The notes beneath the pieces are model-generated. The model had not been told where the DNA came from, did not search any database, and saw only the letters and a program-made list of their open reading frames with translations. A stretch of 64,000 bases of DNA, taken from contig NZ_JADCNK010000003.1 of assembly GCF_014947265.1 (NCBI RefSeq), forward strand, positions 124,001 through 188,000, read 5' to 3'. The translations under genes were made by a program, and so were the position numbers. This DNA comes from Pedobacter sp014947265. Lineage in GTDB: Bacteria > Bacteroidota > Bacteroidia > Sphingobacteriales > Sphingobacteriaceae. Shown here piece after piece: positions 1 through 8,627 of the stretch (position 1 is the stretch's first letter; the number at the start of each line of letters is the position of its first letter).

Positions 1-2
1 TG

Positions 3-599
3 CTGATCCGTTTTTTAGAGGATAAAAGTGTAGAGAAGATTAATGAATCTTTTATTTCAATGTACAATGACCGGCTTGTACCGGCAACAGACTTATATTT
101 TATTGCGGAAAATCTGCATTATAAAAATGAGATCCTTCAAGAAATATTATTGGACAACGGTGCTGTTCATCCTGCGACTGGTATGGTGAAAATGAATAAG
201 CACAACCGTAAAATAGATTCGGTAATTAATAAATACGAACTTACTTTATTGGTAAAGCAGGAGAAAAGTTTTCTAAACGACCTTAAAAAGGCATTAACTG
301 TTCAGCAAGGATTGGAGGCTAAAATTTTGAACATGGCTAGCACAGAGGGTAAGGTAGTTTATGAGTCGATGGGTAGGAATGCAGCAAAACAGACTTTAGC
401 TAAACTTTCCGCGCTCATTAAAATACAATCTAAAGTTGGGAACGAGCTGATTAAAGGATCAGAAATTTTTGTTTCAGGAACCAAGGTTTACTCTACTTTA
501 CAGGTTATTTTGGCGATAGTAATCGGAATTATGATCGTGGCCATTGTTTCGGCCTCTAATGCAGTGAAAATTCAGAGTGAGAAGTTCAATTTGAATTAA
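3..599 (+). CDS. Membrane protein with four-helix-bundle (MCP-type) sensor-like domain, 5' truncated
   Basis: The reading frame is open from the first complete codon at position 3, so the gene starts outside the window; an internal ATG at 60 is not a convincing start. The visible ~199 residues are mostly helical and hydrophilic, with heptad-like Leu/Lys/Glu spacing, followed by one hydrophobic segment near the C-terminus (about VILAIVIGIMIVAIVSA) and a short basic tail. This resembles the periplasmic four-helix bundle found in chemoreceptors and some kinases (4HB_MCP type). No HAMP, kinase or methyl-accepting domain follows the membrane segment, so it would be a stand-alone sensor-like or structural protein. 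Family assignment rests on fold-like appearance only. Confidence 0.6.
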   Translation: MIRFLEDKSVEKINESFISMYNDRLVPATDLYFIAENLHYKNEILQEILLDNGAVHPATGMVKMNKHNRKIDSVINKYELTLLVKQEKSFLNDLKKALTVQQGLEAKILNMASTEGKVVYESMGRNAAKQTLAKLSALIKIQSKVGNELIKGSEIFVSGTKVYSTLQVILAIVIGIMIVAIVSASNAVKIQSEKFNLN

Positions 600-867
600 A
601 TTTTACCACAAAGGCACGAAGACACAAAGCAACTCTTTTTATCTCAACTGGAACGCGTAGGTCCTTCGACTCCGTTCAGGATGACAAAGCGAGTAAAGTA
701 ACTGATTGGAGATCTATCCAGTGTTAATCTGTGTTTCCGTGGCTATAAACAAGTTTCGTCATCTCGACCATAGTGGAGAGATGTATGAGCAGATTTCTCT
801 ATTCCGTTTTACTTCATCCGATAGCTATCGGGTCGAAATGACGATTTATGTAGGGTTGATTTTATTA
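600..867. repeat. Intergenic dispersed repeats
   Basis: This gap is a mosaic of short dispersed repeats seen elsewhere in the window: a CCACAAAGGCACGAAGACAC segment near 605, a CCTTCGACTCCGTTCAGGAT segment at 662-681 (related to 45298-45322 and 52927-52951), a half copy of the TCTGTGTTTCCGTGG family near 728, and a CATCTCGACC...GTCGAAATGACG palindrome at 760-843. The last one carries a small palindromic insert, ATCCGATAGCTATCGG, at 816-831. I see no gene here. Confidence 0.6.
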
Positions 868-1713
868 CTATTCAGCGTCTTCGTCTGTTAGTAACCTGAT
901 CGAATCGTCAGAAAGTATGATTAAACGTTCTTTATACAATGAGCCAATGGTTTTTTTGAAAGCACTTTTACTGATCTGAAAACGGTGATAAATATCTTCA
1001 GGAGAACTTTTATCGCCCAGTTCAATTACACCACCACTCTTTTTTAGCTCTCTTAACATCATCTCTTTGGAATCAAGGATATGTCCATAACCACTTGGCT
1101 GCAAGGTTAAATCAATCTTGCCTTCTACACGGATTTTCTTAATCCAGCCCTTGCGCATTTCGCCTGGTTGAATGTTGTCGAAAACCTCGTTATTGTAAAG
1201 CAAACCGATATAAGTATTATTGATAATGGCGTTGAAACCAAGATCGGTTTCTTCGGTAATCAATAAGCTTACTTCATCGCCCTCTTCAAAATCGAAGCCG
1301 TCTTCCTCAACAAAATCATATAGTTTTGAAGAAGCCAACAAGCGGTCGTTGCTTTCGTCTAAATACAGGTAAACCACATATTTATAGCCTTTTTGCATTG
1401 GCCTTTTTTGCTCGCGATCCGGAACATATACATCTTTATCAATACCAAGGTCCATAAAAACGCCATCATCACCATCGGAAACCACTTTTAAAAAGGCAAA
1501 ATCGCCTACTTCAGCATAAGCTTTCTGGGTAGTTCCGGTTAAGCGGCCATCTTTCTGTACAAATACAAAAACATTAATGTTATCGCCAATTTCTACACCA
1601 TTCGGAACGTATTGGTAAGGCAGGATGACCAGTTTATCGCCGTCAGTTAAGTTTAATCCGGCTTCTGTTTTGCTTAAAATCCTTAACTCGTTGTATTTTC
1701 CTATTTCAATCAT
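868..1713 (-). CDS. CvfB-like S1 RNA-binding protein
   Basis: The 281-residue protein has the layout of the CvfB/YitL family: several S1-like OB-fold segments (roughly 1-60, 65-130 and 145-205) followed by a C-terminal winged helix (about 225-275). Diagnostic stretches include GVFMDLGIDKDVYVP in the second domain and GYGHILDSKE before the winged helix. In Firmicutes the family binds RNA and affects virulence-gene expression; the cytoplasmic role in Bacteroidota is not established. It starts at an ATG, ends near a repeat-filled gap, and has no obvious operon partner. Confidence 0.85.
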   Translation of the reverse strand: MIEIGKYNELRILSKTEAGLNLTDGDKLVILPYQYVPNGVEIGDNINVFVFVQKDGRLTGTTQKAYAEVGDFAFLKVVSDGDDGVFMDLGIDKDVYVPDREQKRPMQKGYKYVVYLYLDESNDRLLASSKLYDFVEEDGFDFEEGDEVSLLITEETDLGFNAIINNTYIGLLYNNEVFDNIQPGEMRKGWIKKIRVEGKIDLTLQPSGYGHILDSKEMMLRELKKSGGVIELGDKSSPEDIYHRFQISKSAFKKTIGSLYKERLIILSDDSIRLLTDEDAE

Positions 1714-2119
1714 TTGTTTTGGGTTTAACCATTTTCTTCAATGGCTTTTATTGCAAAGGTAGCAATGTTTAGGCGCAAATTGATATTTTAAATCTGTTGG
1801 AGTAATCTTAACCATAGATAAAAAGGATGCACACAGATATTAATATCTATGCATTTGTGATGAAAAAACTAACCTAATATTTGTTCTTCGCCAGGCTTAC
1901 CATCGATAGATTCCAAAAGGATTGTCGTCATTGCGAGAAGGAACGACGAAGCAATCTATCATGCTAGTGATCTTTGGTATAAAGATTGCTTCGTCGGCTG
2001 AAGAAGCCTTCTCGCAATGACGATCCTTCGTGACCCATGCGCTATGGAGTGCAGCTACTTCAAATAGGAATGAAAAAAAATATATATTTTAGCAAATTAT
2101 CTAACATTAAATCTACAAC
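1714..2119. repeat. Repeat-filled gap with palindromic elements
   Basis: Two families are visible. At about 1808-1860 is a TTAACCATAGAT...GATGCACACAGAT element (family A, also 18811-18881, 48974-49012 and 59843-59880). At 1924-2024 a long inverted repeat reads CGTCATTGCGAGAAGGAACG ... CTTCTCGCAATGACG (family B, second copy at 60349-60460). Both could form hairpins if transcribed. Immediately before the next gene a TATATTTT box near 2083 resembles the Bacteroidota -7 element. No gene is evident. Confidence 0.65.
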
Positions 2120-2722
2120 ATGAACAAGCAGATTCCTCCATTTTTTTTGAGCGACGAATATTTTATTGATGAGAAAGTAAACTTTTTAAAGTTTGCGAAC
2201 GAGTATAAAGTTTATAACGATCAGGGCACTCAGATCGGGATTATTAAACAGCGTATTTCTGGCTGGCACAAGGTTCTAACCTTATTGGTTGACAAACGAA
2301 TGATGCCTTTTAAATTAGAAATTACTGATATAAACGATCAGTTACAGGCTACCATTACCAGAGGCTGGACATTCTGGATGTCGAAAATTATCGTTACTGA
2401 TCCGATTGGTGTTGAAGTGGGGATTATTAAACAAAAATTTAAATTATTTAAACCAACTTTTACCATTTCAAGCCCAACTTCGGGAGATGAGATTGCAAAA
2501 ATATCTGGCGATTGGAAAGCCTGGAATTTTACCATCACTAACAATGCAGGTGTCGAAATGGGCAAAATAAGCAAAAAATGGGCTGGTGCTTTGAAAGAGG
2601 TTTTTACAACAGCCGATAAATACAATGTTTCTATCGATCCCAGTTATGCAGAAAGTAATCAAAAAGTTGCGATTGTGGCCACTGCCATTACCATCGATAT
2701 GGTTTTGAAGGAGAGTAAATAA
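2120..2722 (+). CDS. Scramblase/LURP-one (LOR) fold protein
   Basis: The 200-residue protein is built from repeated beta-rich units with the pattern 'x-G-x-I-K-x', for example QIGIIKQRIS, EVGIIKQKFK and EMGKISKKWAG. This is typical of the phospholipid scramblase-related / LURP-one-related family, a 12-strand beta-barrel. It has no signal peptide; a hydrophobic C-terminal helix (about KVAIVATAITIDMVL) matches the central helix of the Tubby-like fold. The bacterial function is unknown; membrane association is an inference. It sits alone between two repeat regions. Confidence 0.75.
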   Translation: MNKQIPPFFLSDEYFIDEKVNFLKFANEYKVYNDQGTQIGIIKQRISGWHKVLTLLVDKRMMPFKLEITDINDQLQATITRGWTFWMSKIIVTDPIGVEVGIIKQKFKLFKPTFTISSPTSGDEIAKISGDWKAWNFTITNNAGVEMGKISKKWAGALKEVFTTADKYNVSIDPSYAESNQKVAIVATAITIDMVLKESK

Positions 2723-2743
2723 ATGGGATAATTGTTTAAACGG

Positions 2744-2896
2744 TTAACCGTTGAATGATAAAATGAGAGAATGATTGAATGATAAAATGAGTGGATGATT
2801 GAATGTTAGGAAGAATGATTTAATAAAAATCACCAAACATTCACTCACTCAAAATTCAATCATTCTCCAATTAATTATTTTCTCATTTAATCATTT
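2744..2896. repeat. Short degenerate tandem and inverted repeat
   Basis: Units close to GAATGATAAAATGAG and GAATGATTGAATG are repeated two to three times on the left. Complementary CATTCACTCACTC and CAATCATTC blocks lie on the right, so the segment could fold into a large A/T-rich hairpin between the scramblase-like gene and the ABC exporter genes. This is low-complexity intergenic DNA; I see no coding potential. Confidence 0.6.
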
Positions 2897-2904
2897 CTTT
2901 GGGC

Positions 2905-2912
2905 TAAATTTG
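2905..2912 (+). promoter_or_regulatory. Putative -7 promoter element
   Basis: TAAATTTG matches the Bacteroidota sigma-A -7 consensus TAnnTTTG, about 30 bases before the ATG of the first ABC exporter gene. No clear -33 TTG lies at the expected distance, so this is a partial match. Confidence 0.4.
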
Positions 2913-2942
2913 GAACCTACAATTTAAGGTATCTTCATTGAT

Positions 2943-4679
2943 ATGGAAAAAACCAAAGAAGCCAAAAAGCCGAGTATTTTCAGTTTACTTGGAAACTACA
3001 AGGGCTTAATTTTTATGTTAATCCTATTTGCGCTGCTCAGTAACGGTATCAACTTACTTTTACCAAAGATTATTGCCAGTGGTATCGATTCGTACACCAA
3101 TAAAACTTTCAATCTTCAATCCATACTGCTTCAGTTTTCGCTGGCCATTGTTCTGGTTTTTATTTTTACTTATTTGCAGAGTATTGTGCAAACCTATGCT
3201 TCTGAACGTGTAGCAAGAGATTTAAGAACCAGGCTATCTGATCAGATTTCGAGACAAAGCCATGCCTACATTATTCAGGCTAATCCCTCAAAACTGCTAA
3301 CCAACCTTACTGCCGATGCCGATTCGATTAAAATGTTTGTTTCGCAGGCTATCGTTTCTATCTGTTCGTCTATATTTTTAATTGTTGGCGCAAGCATCCT
3401 GCTCTTAATGATTAACTGGAAACTGGCACTTTGCGTAATTGCGATTGTGCCAATTATTGGCGGCGCGTTTTTTTATGTGTTAAGTAAGGTAAAAGTACTT
3501 TTCAAAAAGAGCAGAGAAGTGATCGATTGGTTAAACAAAGTAATCAGCGAAAGTATTTTAGGTTCGGCTCTGATACGGGTAATAAATTCTCAAACTTTAG
3601 AATACCATAAATTTTTAGATGCAAATGCCAAAGCGAGAGATTTAGGGATATCCATCCTGCGAATGTTTGCGGCCCTGATCCCGGTTATCGTTTTTATAGC
3701 CAATTTATCTGGTTTGTGCATTTTAGTGCTGGGGGGGCATTTTGTAATTACCAATTCTATGACTCTGGGAGAGTTTACCGCTTTTAGCAGTTACCTCACA
3801 CTCATTATATTTCCCATTTTGGTAATCGGTTTTATGAGCAATGTTATTGCACAGGCTACTGCATCTTATCAAAGAATAGAAAGTGTGCTCAATGCGGCGG
3901 AGATCAATCATCCCGGTACATTAACTTCACAGTTAAAGGGCGATGTGGAAGTGAAGAACATTAACATGAATTTTGGCCAGAAACCAATTTTAAAATCAGT
4001 TTCATTTTCTGCCAAAGCGGGTTCTAAAACGGCCATTATTGGGCCTACAGCTGCAGGAAAAACGCAATTGCTTTATATTTTAACAGGTTTGATTGATGCT
4101 GATTCGGGAGTGGTATTGTTTGATGGAGAAGAGATTAAACAGTACAAGCAAGAGAATTTTCATCAACAGGTTGGTTTTGTATTTCAGGATAGCATCATGT
4201 TTAACATGAGCATTCGGGAAAATATTGCCTTTAGCGATACTGTTACAGACGAATCGTTGGCGAAAGCCATTGCTACTGCCGAACTTAAGGATTTTGTTGA
4301 TGCTTTGCCTGACCAATTAAATACGATTGTTTCAGAACGGGGGAACAGTCTTTCGGGTGGACAAAAACAGCGGATTATGTTAGCAAGAGCCCTGGCTGTA
4401 AATCCGAAGATTTTATTACTGGATGATTTTACTGCCCGTGTTGATACCAATACCGAGAAAAGGATTTTAGCGAATATCCAGCAGAATTATCCGGGTTTAA
4501 CTTTACTTTCTATTACCCAAAAAATAGCTTCTGTTGAACATTACGACAAAGTGATCTTGCTGATGCAGGGCGAAATCATTGCAGAAGGAACCCATCAGGA
4601 ATTGTTGAAAAGCAGTCCTGAGTATGTTCAGATTTACAATTCACAACAGAGCACCAGTAATTATGAACTACAATCTTAA
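2943..4679 (+). CDS. Heterodimeric ABC exporter, half with degenerate ATP site
   Basis: The 578-residue protein has an N-terminal six-helix exporter domain (about 1-310) and an ATPase domain. Walker A is GPTAAGKT near residue 365 and the signature is the canonical LSGGQ near 469. However, Walker B ends LLLDD (Asp in place of the catalytic Glu) and the switch residue is Gln (SITQK) in place of His, near 525. That pattern is typical of the inactive-site half of heterodimeric exporters such as TM287/288 and BmrCD. The next gene overlaps it and supplies the other half. The substrate cannot be read from the sequence; drug or lipid efflux is usual. Confidence 0.9.
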   Translation: MEKTKEAKKPSIFSLLGNYKGLIFMLILFALLSNGINLLLPKIIASGIDSYTNKTFNLQSILLQFSLAIVLVFIFTYLQSIVQTYASERVARDLRTRLSDQISRQSHAYIIQANPSKLLTNLTADADSIKMFVSQAIVSICSSIFLIVGASILLLMINWKLALCVIAIVPIIGGAFFYVLSKVKVLFKKSREVIDWLNKVISESILGSALIRVINSQTLEYHKFLDANAKARDLGISILRMFAALIPVIVFIANLSGLCILVLGGHFVITNSMTLGEFTAFSSYLTLIIFPILVIGFMSNVIAQATASYQRIESVLNAAEINHPGTLTSQLKGDVEVKNINMNFGQKPILKSVSFSAKAGSKTAIIGPTAAGKTQLLYILTGLIDADSGVVLFDGEEIKQYKQENFHQQVGFVFQDSIMFNMSIRENIAFSDTVTDESLAKAIATAELKDFVDALPDQLNTIVSERGNSLSGGQKQRIMLARALAVNPKILLLDDFTARVDTNTEKRILANIQQNYPGLTLLSITQKIASVEHYDKVILLMQGEIIAEGTHQELLKSSPEYVQIYNSQQSTSNYELQS

Positions 4680-6423
4680 CCAGCTTAGTGCCAGGCAGGA
4701 AAAGCAATCGACTTATAAAGCGCTGAAAAGCCTGCTTAAACTCATTTCAGCCGAACGTAAAAACCTGTGGTTGGCGCTGATTGCCATTTTAGTAAATTCA
4801 GGCTTATTGCTTTTAGGACCGTTATTGGTTGGACATACAGTTGATACCTATATTCGCACCAAACAATTTCATGGTGTGCTTATTTTTGGCGGCATCTTGT
4901 TGGTGATGTACATGATGGCCATGGTTACCGGTTACACCCAAACCAGGTTAATGGGCGGAATAGGCCAGCGGATGTTATACACTTTACGCAATTCCATTTT
5001 TAATAAATTACAGGAATTACCCGTTTCGTTTTTTAACGAGAACAAAGCGGGTGATCTGATTTCAAGGGTAAATAATGATACAGATAAGCTGAACCAGTTT
5101 TTCTCGCAATCGCTAATGCAGTTTATCAGTAGTATCGTAACTATGATCGGTGCCGGTATTTTCCTGCTTTCGATTAACCCGGAGCTTGGCGCGGCAACAC
5201 TTTCACCAGCGGTTATCATTGTTCTTTTTACAGCCGTTTTATCGCCTTTGGTGAAGAGAAAAAATGCTAAAAATTTAAAAAGTGTTGGCGGAATGAGCGC
5301 TGAAATACAGGAAAGCCTGAACAACTTTAAAGTCATTATCGCCTTTAACCGCAGGGATTATTTTAGGAAACGTTTTAACGAAGTTAATACCGAAAACTAT
5401 AAAACAGCGATCGGGGCGGGTTTAGCCAACAATATTTTTGTCCCTGTTTACGGGCTATTATCCAGTATTGCGCAATTAATTACCTTACTATTTGGTATTT
5501 ATTTAATTTCTACGGGCAATTTCACCTTTGGTTTATTGGTGAGTTATATTGCTTATACGACCAATTTTTATAATCCGCTGAGGCAGTTGGCGGCTCTTTG
5601 GACTAGTTTCCAGGTCGCTATGGCTGGTTGGGACAGGATATCGCAAATCCTTTCGTTAGAGAGCGACTTACAACAGGTTAAAACCGACGAAAATATTACT
5701 TCTGATGCTTTGCTTGAGTTTAAAAATGTTCATTTTTCTTATGATGATAGCAAAGAAATCCTGCATAATATCAATTTAAGATTCGAAAAGGGTAAAACTT
5801 ATGCTTTAATTGGACCAACAGGAGGTGGAAAAACCACAACTGCTTCATTAATTTCACGATTATACGATGCTACAAAAGGTACGATTTTATTAAATGGTAA
5901 GGATATCAGGTCATTTTCTGCAGAAGAACGAACACAAAAAATTGGTTTTATATTGCAAGAGCCATTTTTATTTACCGGAACCGTAAAAGAGAATATTTTA
6001 TATGGTAATAGTCAATATAAAGGGGTTAGTGATGAAAAGCTGGAGAAAATAATTGAAGAAGCAAACCTGAATGCACTTTTAGCCATATTTGATGAAGGGC
6101 TAAATACGCAGATTACTTCAGGATCAGACAGTATCAGTTTGGGCCAGAAACAGCTGATTGCTTTTATGCGTGCGGTGCTAAGAAATCCTGAATTATTGAT
6201 TCTTGATGAAGCTACAGCAAATATCGATACGATAACCGAACAACTTTTGGGCAGTATTTTAAATAAACTTTCGAAAGGAACAACATTGGTAATTATAGCC
6301 CACCGTTTAAATACCATCGAAAATGCTGATGAAATTTATTTTGTAAATGAAGGTGAAGTGCAAAAAGCGGGAACGCTGAACGATGCGTTGAATATGTTAC
6401 TTAAAGGGAAAAGGGTAAGTTAA
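4663..6423 (+). CDS. Heterodimeric ABC exporter, half with consensus catalytic residues
   Basis: I place the start at ATG 4663, overlapping the previous gene by 17 bases; an upstream ATG at 4624 is possible but lies deep in that gene. The 586-residue product has six membrane helices followed by an ATPase with Walker A GPTGGGKT (~385), Walker B LLILDEATANID with catalytic Glu, and the switch His in IIAHRL. Its signature is degenerate, SISLGQ instead of LSGGQ. The partner's canonical signature with this Walker A/B makes the working site, and this signature with the partner's Walker A/B makes the degenerate site. The overlap suggests translational coupling. Confidence 0.9.
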   Translation: MNYNLNQLSARQEKQSTYKALKSLLKLISAERKNLWLALIAILVNSGLLLLGPLLVGHTVDTYIRTKQFHGVLIFGGILLVMYMMAMVTGYTQTRLMGGIGQRMLYTLRNSIFNKLQELPVSFFNENKAGDLISRVNNDTDKLNQFFSQSLMQFISSIVTMIGAGIFLLSINPELGAATLSPAVIIVLFTAVLSPLVKRKNAKNLKSVGGMSAEIQESLNNFKVIIAFNRRDYFRKRFNEVNTENYKTAIGAGLANNIFVPVYGLLSSIAQLITLLFGIYLISTGNFTFGLLVSYIAYTTNFYNPLRQLAALWTSFQVAMAGWDRISQILSLESDLQQVKTDENITSDALLEFKNVHFSYDDSKEILHNINLRFEKGKTYALIGPTGGGKTTTASLISRLYDATKGTILLNGKDIRSFSAEERTQKIGFILQEPFLFTGTVKENILYGNSQYKGVSDEKLEKIIEEANLNALLAIFDEGLNTQITSGSDSISLGQKQLIAFMRAVLRNPELLILDEATANIDTITEQLLGSILNKLSKGTTLVIIAHRLNTIENADEIYFVNEGEVQKAGTLNDALNMLLKGKRVS

Positions 6424-6437
6424 TATCTTTACTGTAT

Positions 6438-6473
6438 AAACCTATCAGGTTTTTGAAACCTGATAGGTTTTTT
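6438..6473 (+). terminator. Intrinsic terminator after the ABC exporter operon
   Basis: AAACCTATCAGGTTT (6438-6452) is complementary to AAACCTGATAGGTTT (6456-6470), a 15-bp stem with a 3-nt loop followed by T residues. It closes the two-gene exporter transcript and is almost symmetric. Confidence 0.85.
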
Positions 6474-6487
6474 AAAAAAAAATACAA

Positions 6488-7378
6488 ATGAAAAAATATT
6501 TCTTCTCACTGGTCTTTTCGGCCCTAAGCTTAGCTTCTTTTGCACAAAGTGCAGAACAAAACATTTTTGTGCAGGACAGTTTAAAATTGATTTCTGCACA
6601 GTTTAAGTTTACCGAGGGTGCTTCGGTTGATAAACAAGGAAACGTTTTTTTTACTGATCAGCCCAATGATAAAATCTGGAAATATGATATTGAAGGCAAA
6701 CTGAGCCTATATATGGATAAATCAGGGAGGGCAAATGGAACTTATTTTGATAAGAAAGGGAACTTAATTGTATGTGCTGACGAAAATAACCAGATCTGGT
6801 CTATTGATAAAAACAAGAAAATAAAAGTGCTCTTCAGTGATTATGAAGGCAAAAAAGTAAATGGTCCAAACGATATCTGGTTAGATGCTAAAGGCGGGAT
6901 ATATTTTACCGACCCTTATTACCAACGTGATTACTGGACAAGGAAATCGCCCGAAATTCAGGGTCAAAAGGTCTATTATCTGCCGAAAGGAAAAAAAGAA
7001 GCAATCATTGTCGCTGATGATGTAATTAAGCCAAACGGTATTGTGGGTACGCCAGATGGTAAATTTCTGTACATTGCTGATATGGGGAACAATAAGACCT
7101 ACCGTTATGCCATTGGCGCAGATGCCAAATTATCTGACAGACAGCTGATCGTTAACCAGCATTCTGACGGGATGACTTTAGATAACAAAGGAAATATCTA
7201 TTTAACTGGAAAAGGAGTGGATATTTACAAACCTACAGGCGAAAAAATTGCTCATATTAATGTACCTGAAGAGTGGTGTGGTAATATATGTTTCGGTGGA
7301 AAAGATAAAAACCTGCTATTTATTACGGCCTCAAAATCATTGTATGTTATTCCGACTAGTGTAAGAGGAGTGGAGTAA
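6488..7378 (+). CDS. SMP-30/gluconolactonase-like secreted beta-propeller
   Basis: The protein begins with a clear lipid-free signal peptide (MKKYFFSLVFSALSLASFAQ), so it is exported. The mature part shows propeller blades typical of SMP-30/gluconolactonase/LRE proteins: EGASVDKQGNVFFTDQPND, KVNGPNDIWLDAKGGIYFTD and KPNGIVGTPDGKFLYIADMG. The conserved metal-site Glu, Asn and Asp positions (E in FTEGA, N in GPND, N in KPNGI, D in SDGM) are present. Family members are calcium- or zinc-dependent lactonases; the natural lactone here is unknown. A strong terminator separates it from the exporter genes upstream. Confidence 0.85.
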   Translation: MKKYFFSLVFSALSLASFAQSAEQNIFVQDSLKLISAQFKFTEGASVDKQGNVFFTDQPNDKIWKYDIEGKLSLYMDKSGRANGTYFDKKGNLIVCADENNQIWSIDKNKKIKVLFSDYEGKKVNGPNDIWLDAKGGIYFTDPYYQRDYWTRKSPEIQGQKVYYLPKGKKEAIIVADDVIKPNGIVGTPDGKFLYIADMGNNKTYRYAIGADAKLSDRQLIVNQHSDGMTLDNKGNIYLTGKGVDIYKPTGEKIAHINVPEEWCGNICFGGKDKNLLFITASKSLYVIPTSVRGVE

Positions 7379-7530
7379 TATTTTATTAAGGCCGTTTAAC
7401 TTGTATAAAGCCCAAATAATAACGATGAACTGAACTGAAAAAAAAATCTGTTCAGTTTATTCAACCCCTAAAAATATAAATCGCATTAATTAGTTTTGAA
7501 ATTCCTACTTATAGGGATAGACGACTATGA

Positions 7531-7566
7531 AAAAGCCCTCTCAGGATTGAAGGGCTTTTCTACTTT
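7531..7566 (+). terminator. Intrinsic terminator-like hairpin
   Basis: AAAAGCCCT (7531-7539) pairs with AGGGCTTTT (7551-7559), followed by a T-rich run. It lies about 150 bases after the SMP-30 gene and could act in both directions. Confidence 0.65.
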
Positions 7567-7672
7567 TTTATCTATATCATTTTCATTTCTAAATTGTATA
7601 GGTCCTGTTACAATCAATCTAACATGAAATAATTTTTTAAATTAGCATATATTAAAAAAACCTGATAAGCTT

Positions 7673-7963
7673 ATGGAAAATCTAAAAGAAGAAACCAAAA
7701 TCAAAGCTTTCCTCACCAGGATAAAAACAGAGTGGCCAGGAGTGGTAGAACGCTTTGAGTTTAAAACAGGCAGTGTAATTTATGTCCATTTAAAGGAGGG
7801 TATATCGAGCATGGATTTTCTTGGCAAACTTTCCAGAAAGATAGAACGTTTTGTAGATTTCAGCATGCCTATTATCTTGTATCATATTGAAAGTGATGGC
7901 ATGAATTTAAGGTCGCATCCGATAAATTGGTACTCTTCCATTACACAGAGAAAAACTTTTTAA
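7673..7963 (+). CDS. Small conserved-looking protein of unknown function
   Basis: A 96-residue basic, soluble protein with mixed alpha/beta character and no signal peptide, membrane helix or recognisable motif. It starts with ATG after an AT-rich leader and is isolated from its neighbours. Codon use looks like that of nearby genes, which is the main reason to accept it. I do not recognise the family. Confidence 0.6.
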   Translation: MENLKEETKIKAFLTRIKTEWPGVVERFEFKTGSVIYVHLKEGISSMDFLGKLSRKIERFVDFSMPIILYHIESDGMNLRSHPINWYSSITQRKTF

Positions 7964-8068
7964 TGCGTTAAAACATGTTTTGTTAATACCTTAAACTGTA
8001 AAATGGCAAACATAATCTTTGCCATTTTAATCTTTTTTTGCATAATTAACAATTTTGTTGGTCAGTAA

Positions 8069-8099
8069 TTTTGGTTTTTGGGTTTTAATCCTATTTTTG
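8069..8099 (+). promoter_or_regulatory. Promoter of the cold-shock gene
   Basis: A TTTTG -33 element (8069-8073) and a TATTTTTG -7 element (8092-8099), 18 bases apart, match the Bacteroidota consensus TTG-N17-23-TAnnTTTG. Transcription would start near 8105, about 20 bases before the ATG. Confidence 0.7.
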
Positions 8100-8125
8100 G
8101 TTTTTAATTTAAAACATCCAGTATA

Positions 8126-8314
8126 ATGAAAAACGGAACAGTAAAATTTTTTAACTCAGAAAAAGGCTTTGGTTTTATCAAAGAAGAAAACGGATCTGAG
8201 ATTTTTGTGCATGCATCAGGCCTGATTGACGAAATCAGAGAAAATGATACAGTTGAATATGAAGTTCAAGAAGGCAAAAAAGGCCTTAATGCAGTGAAAG
8301 TAAGAGTTGTTTAA
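8126..8314 (+). CDS. Cold-shock protein (CspA family)
   Basis: The 62-residue protein is a single cold-shock domain. It carries RNP1 KGFGFIK and RNP2 IFVHASG, the aromatic and basic residues that stack on single-stranded RNA or DNA. Such proteins melt mRNA secondary structure or act as RNA chaperones in the cytoplasm. It has its own promoter and a strong terminator, so it is probably monocistronic. A second CspA-like gene in the window is at 58039-58227. Confidence 0.95.
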   Translation: MKNGTVKFFNSEKGFGFIKEENGSEIFVHASGLIDEIRENDTVEYEVQEGKKGLNAVKVRVV

Positions 8315-8334
8315 TTCTTCCCCAAAAGATTTTG

Positions 8335-8361
8335 AGCAGGATTTAGTCCTGCTTTTTTTTT
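8335..8361 (+). terminator. Intrinsic terminator of the cold-shock gene
   Basis: AGCAGGA (8335-8341) and TCCTGCT (8347-8353) form a 7-bp stem with a 5-nt loop, followed by a run of nine T residues. Confidence 0.9.
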
Positions 8362-8486
8362 GGTTCAAAATTCGGTATCCAACTATTTAATTCAGTGATT
8401 TATTTATTGAACAAAATGTCTAAAAAATTTCTTTCTCATTTCTAGCCAATTACCTTTTTAAAATATTTTAACCACACTTTACATAG

Positions 8487-8515
8487 TTGTTTTGTGGATT
8501 GGATTTTTATTTTTG
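8487..8515 (+). promoter_or_regulatory. Putative promoter for the downstream hypothetical gene
   Basis: TTG at 8487-8489 and TATTTTTG at 8508-8515, 18 bases apart, fit the Bacteroidota promoter. If real, transcription would begin near 8520. The in-frame TTG at 8487 would then be promoter DNA, not a start codon. Confidence 0.5.
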
Positions 8516-8627
8516 CTATGGTCGATCTATCCGGCCCGAACCAAACAAATTAAATTTTTTGCAACTCTCTATTTTTTCAATTCAGGAACCTGTTAGCAGC
8601 AACAAAACTCTAGACCGGGGCACATTT

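Noticed and set aside
706..891. 61-codon plus-strand frame
   Set aside because: It runs through dispersed palindromic repeats and overlaps the CvfB-like gene's 3' end; the composition is not protein-like.
8487..8627. N-terminal extension of the 8628-9230 gene from a TTG
   Set aside because: The TTG and the following bases form a good promoter match, and the 47 residues look like translated non-coding DNA.
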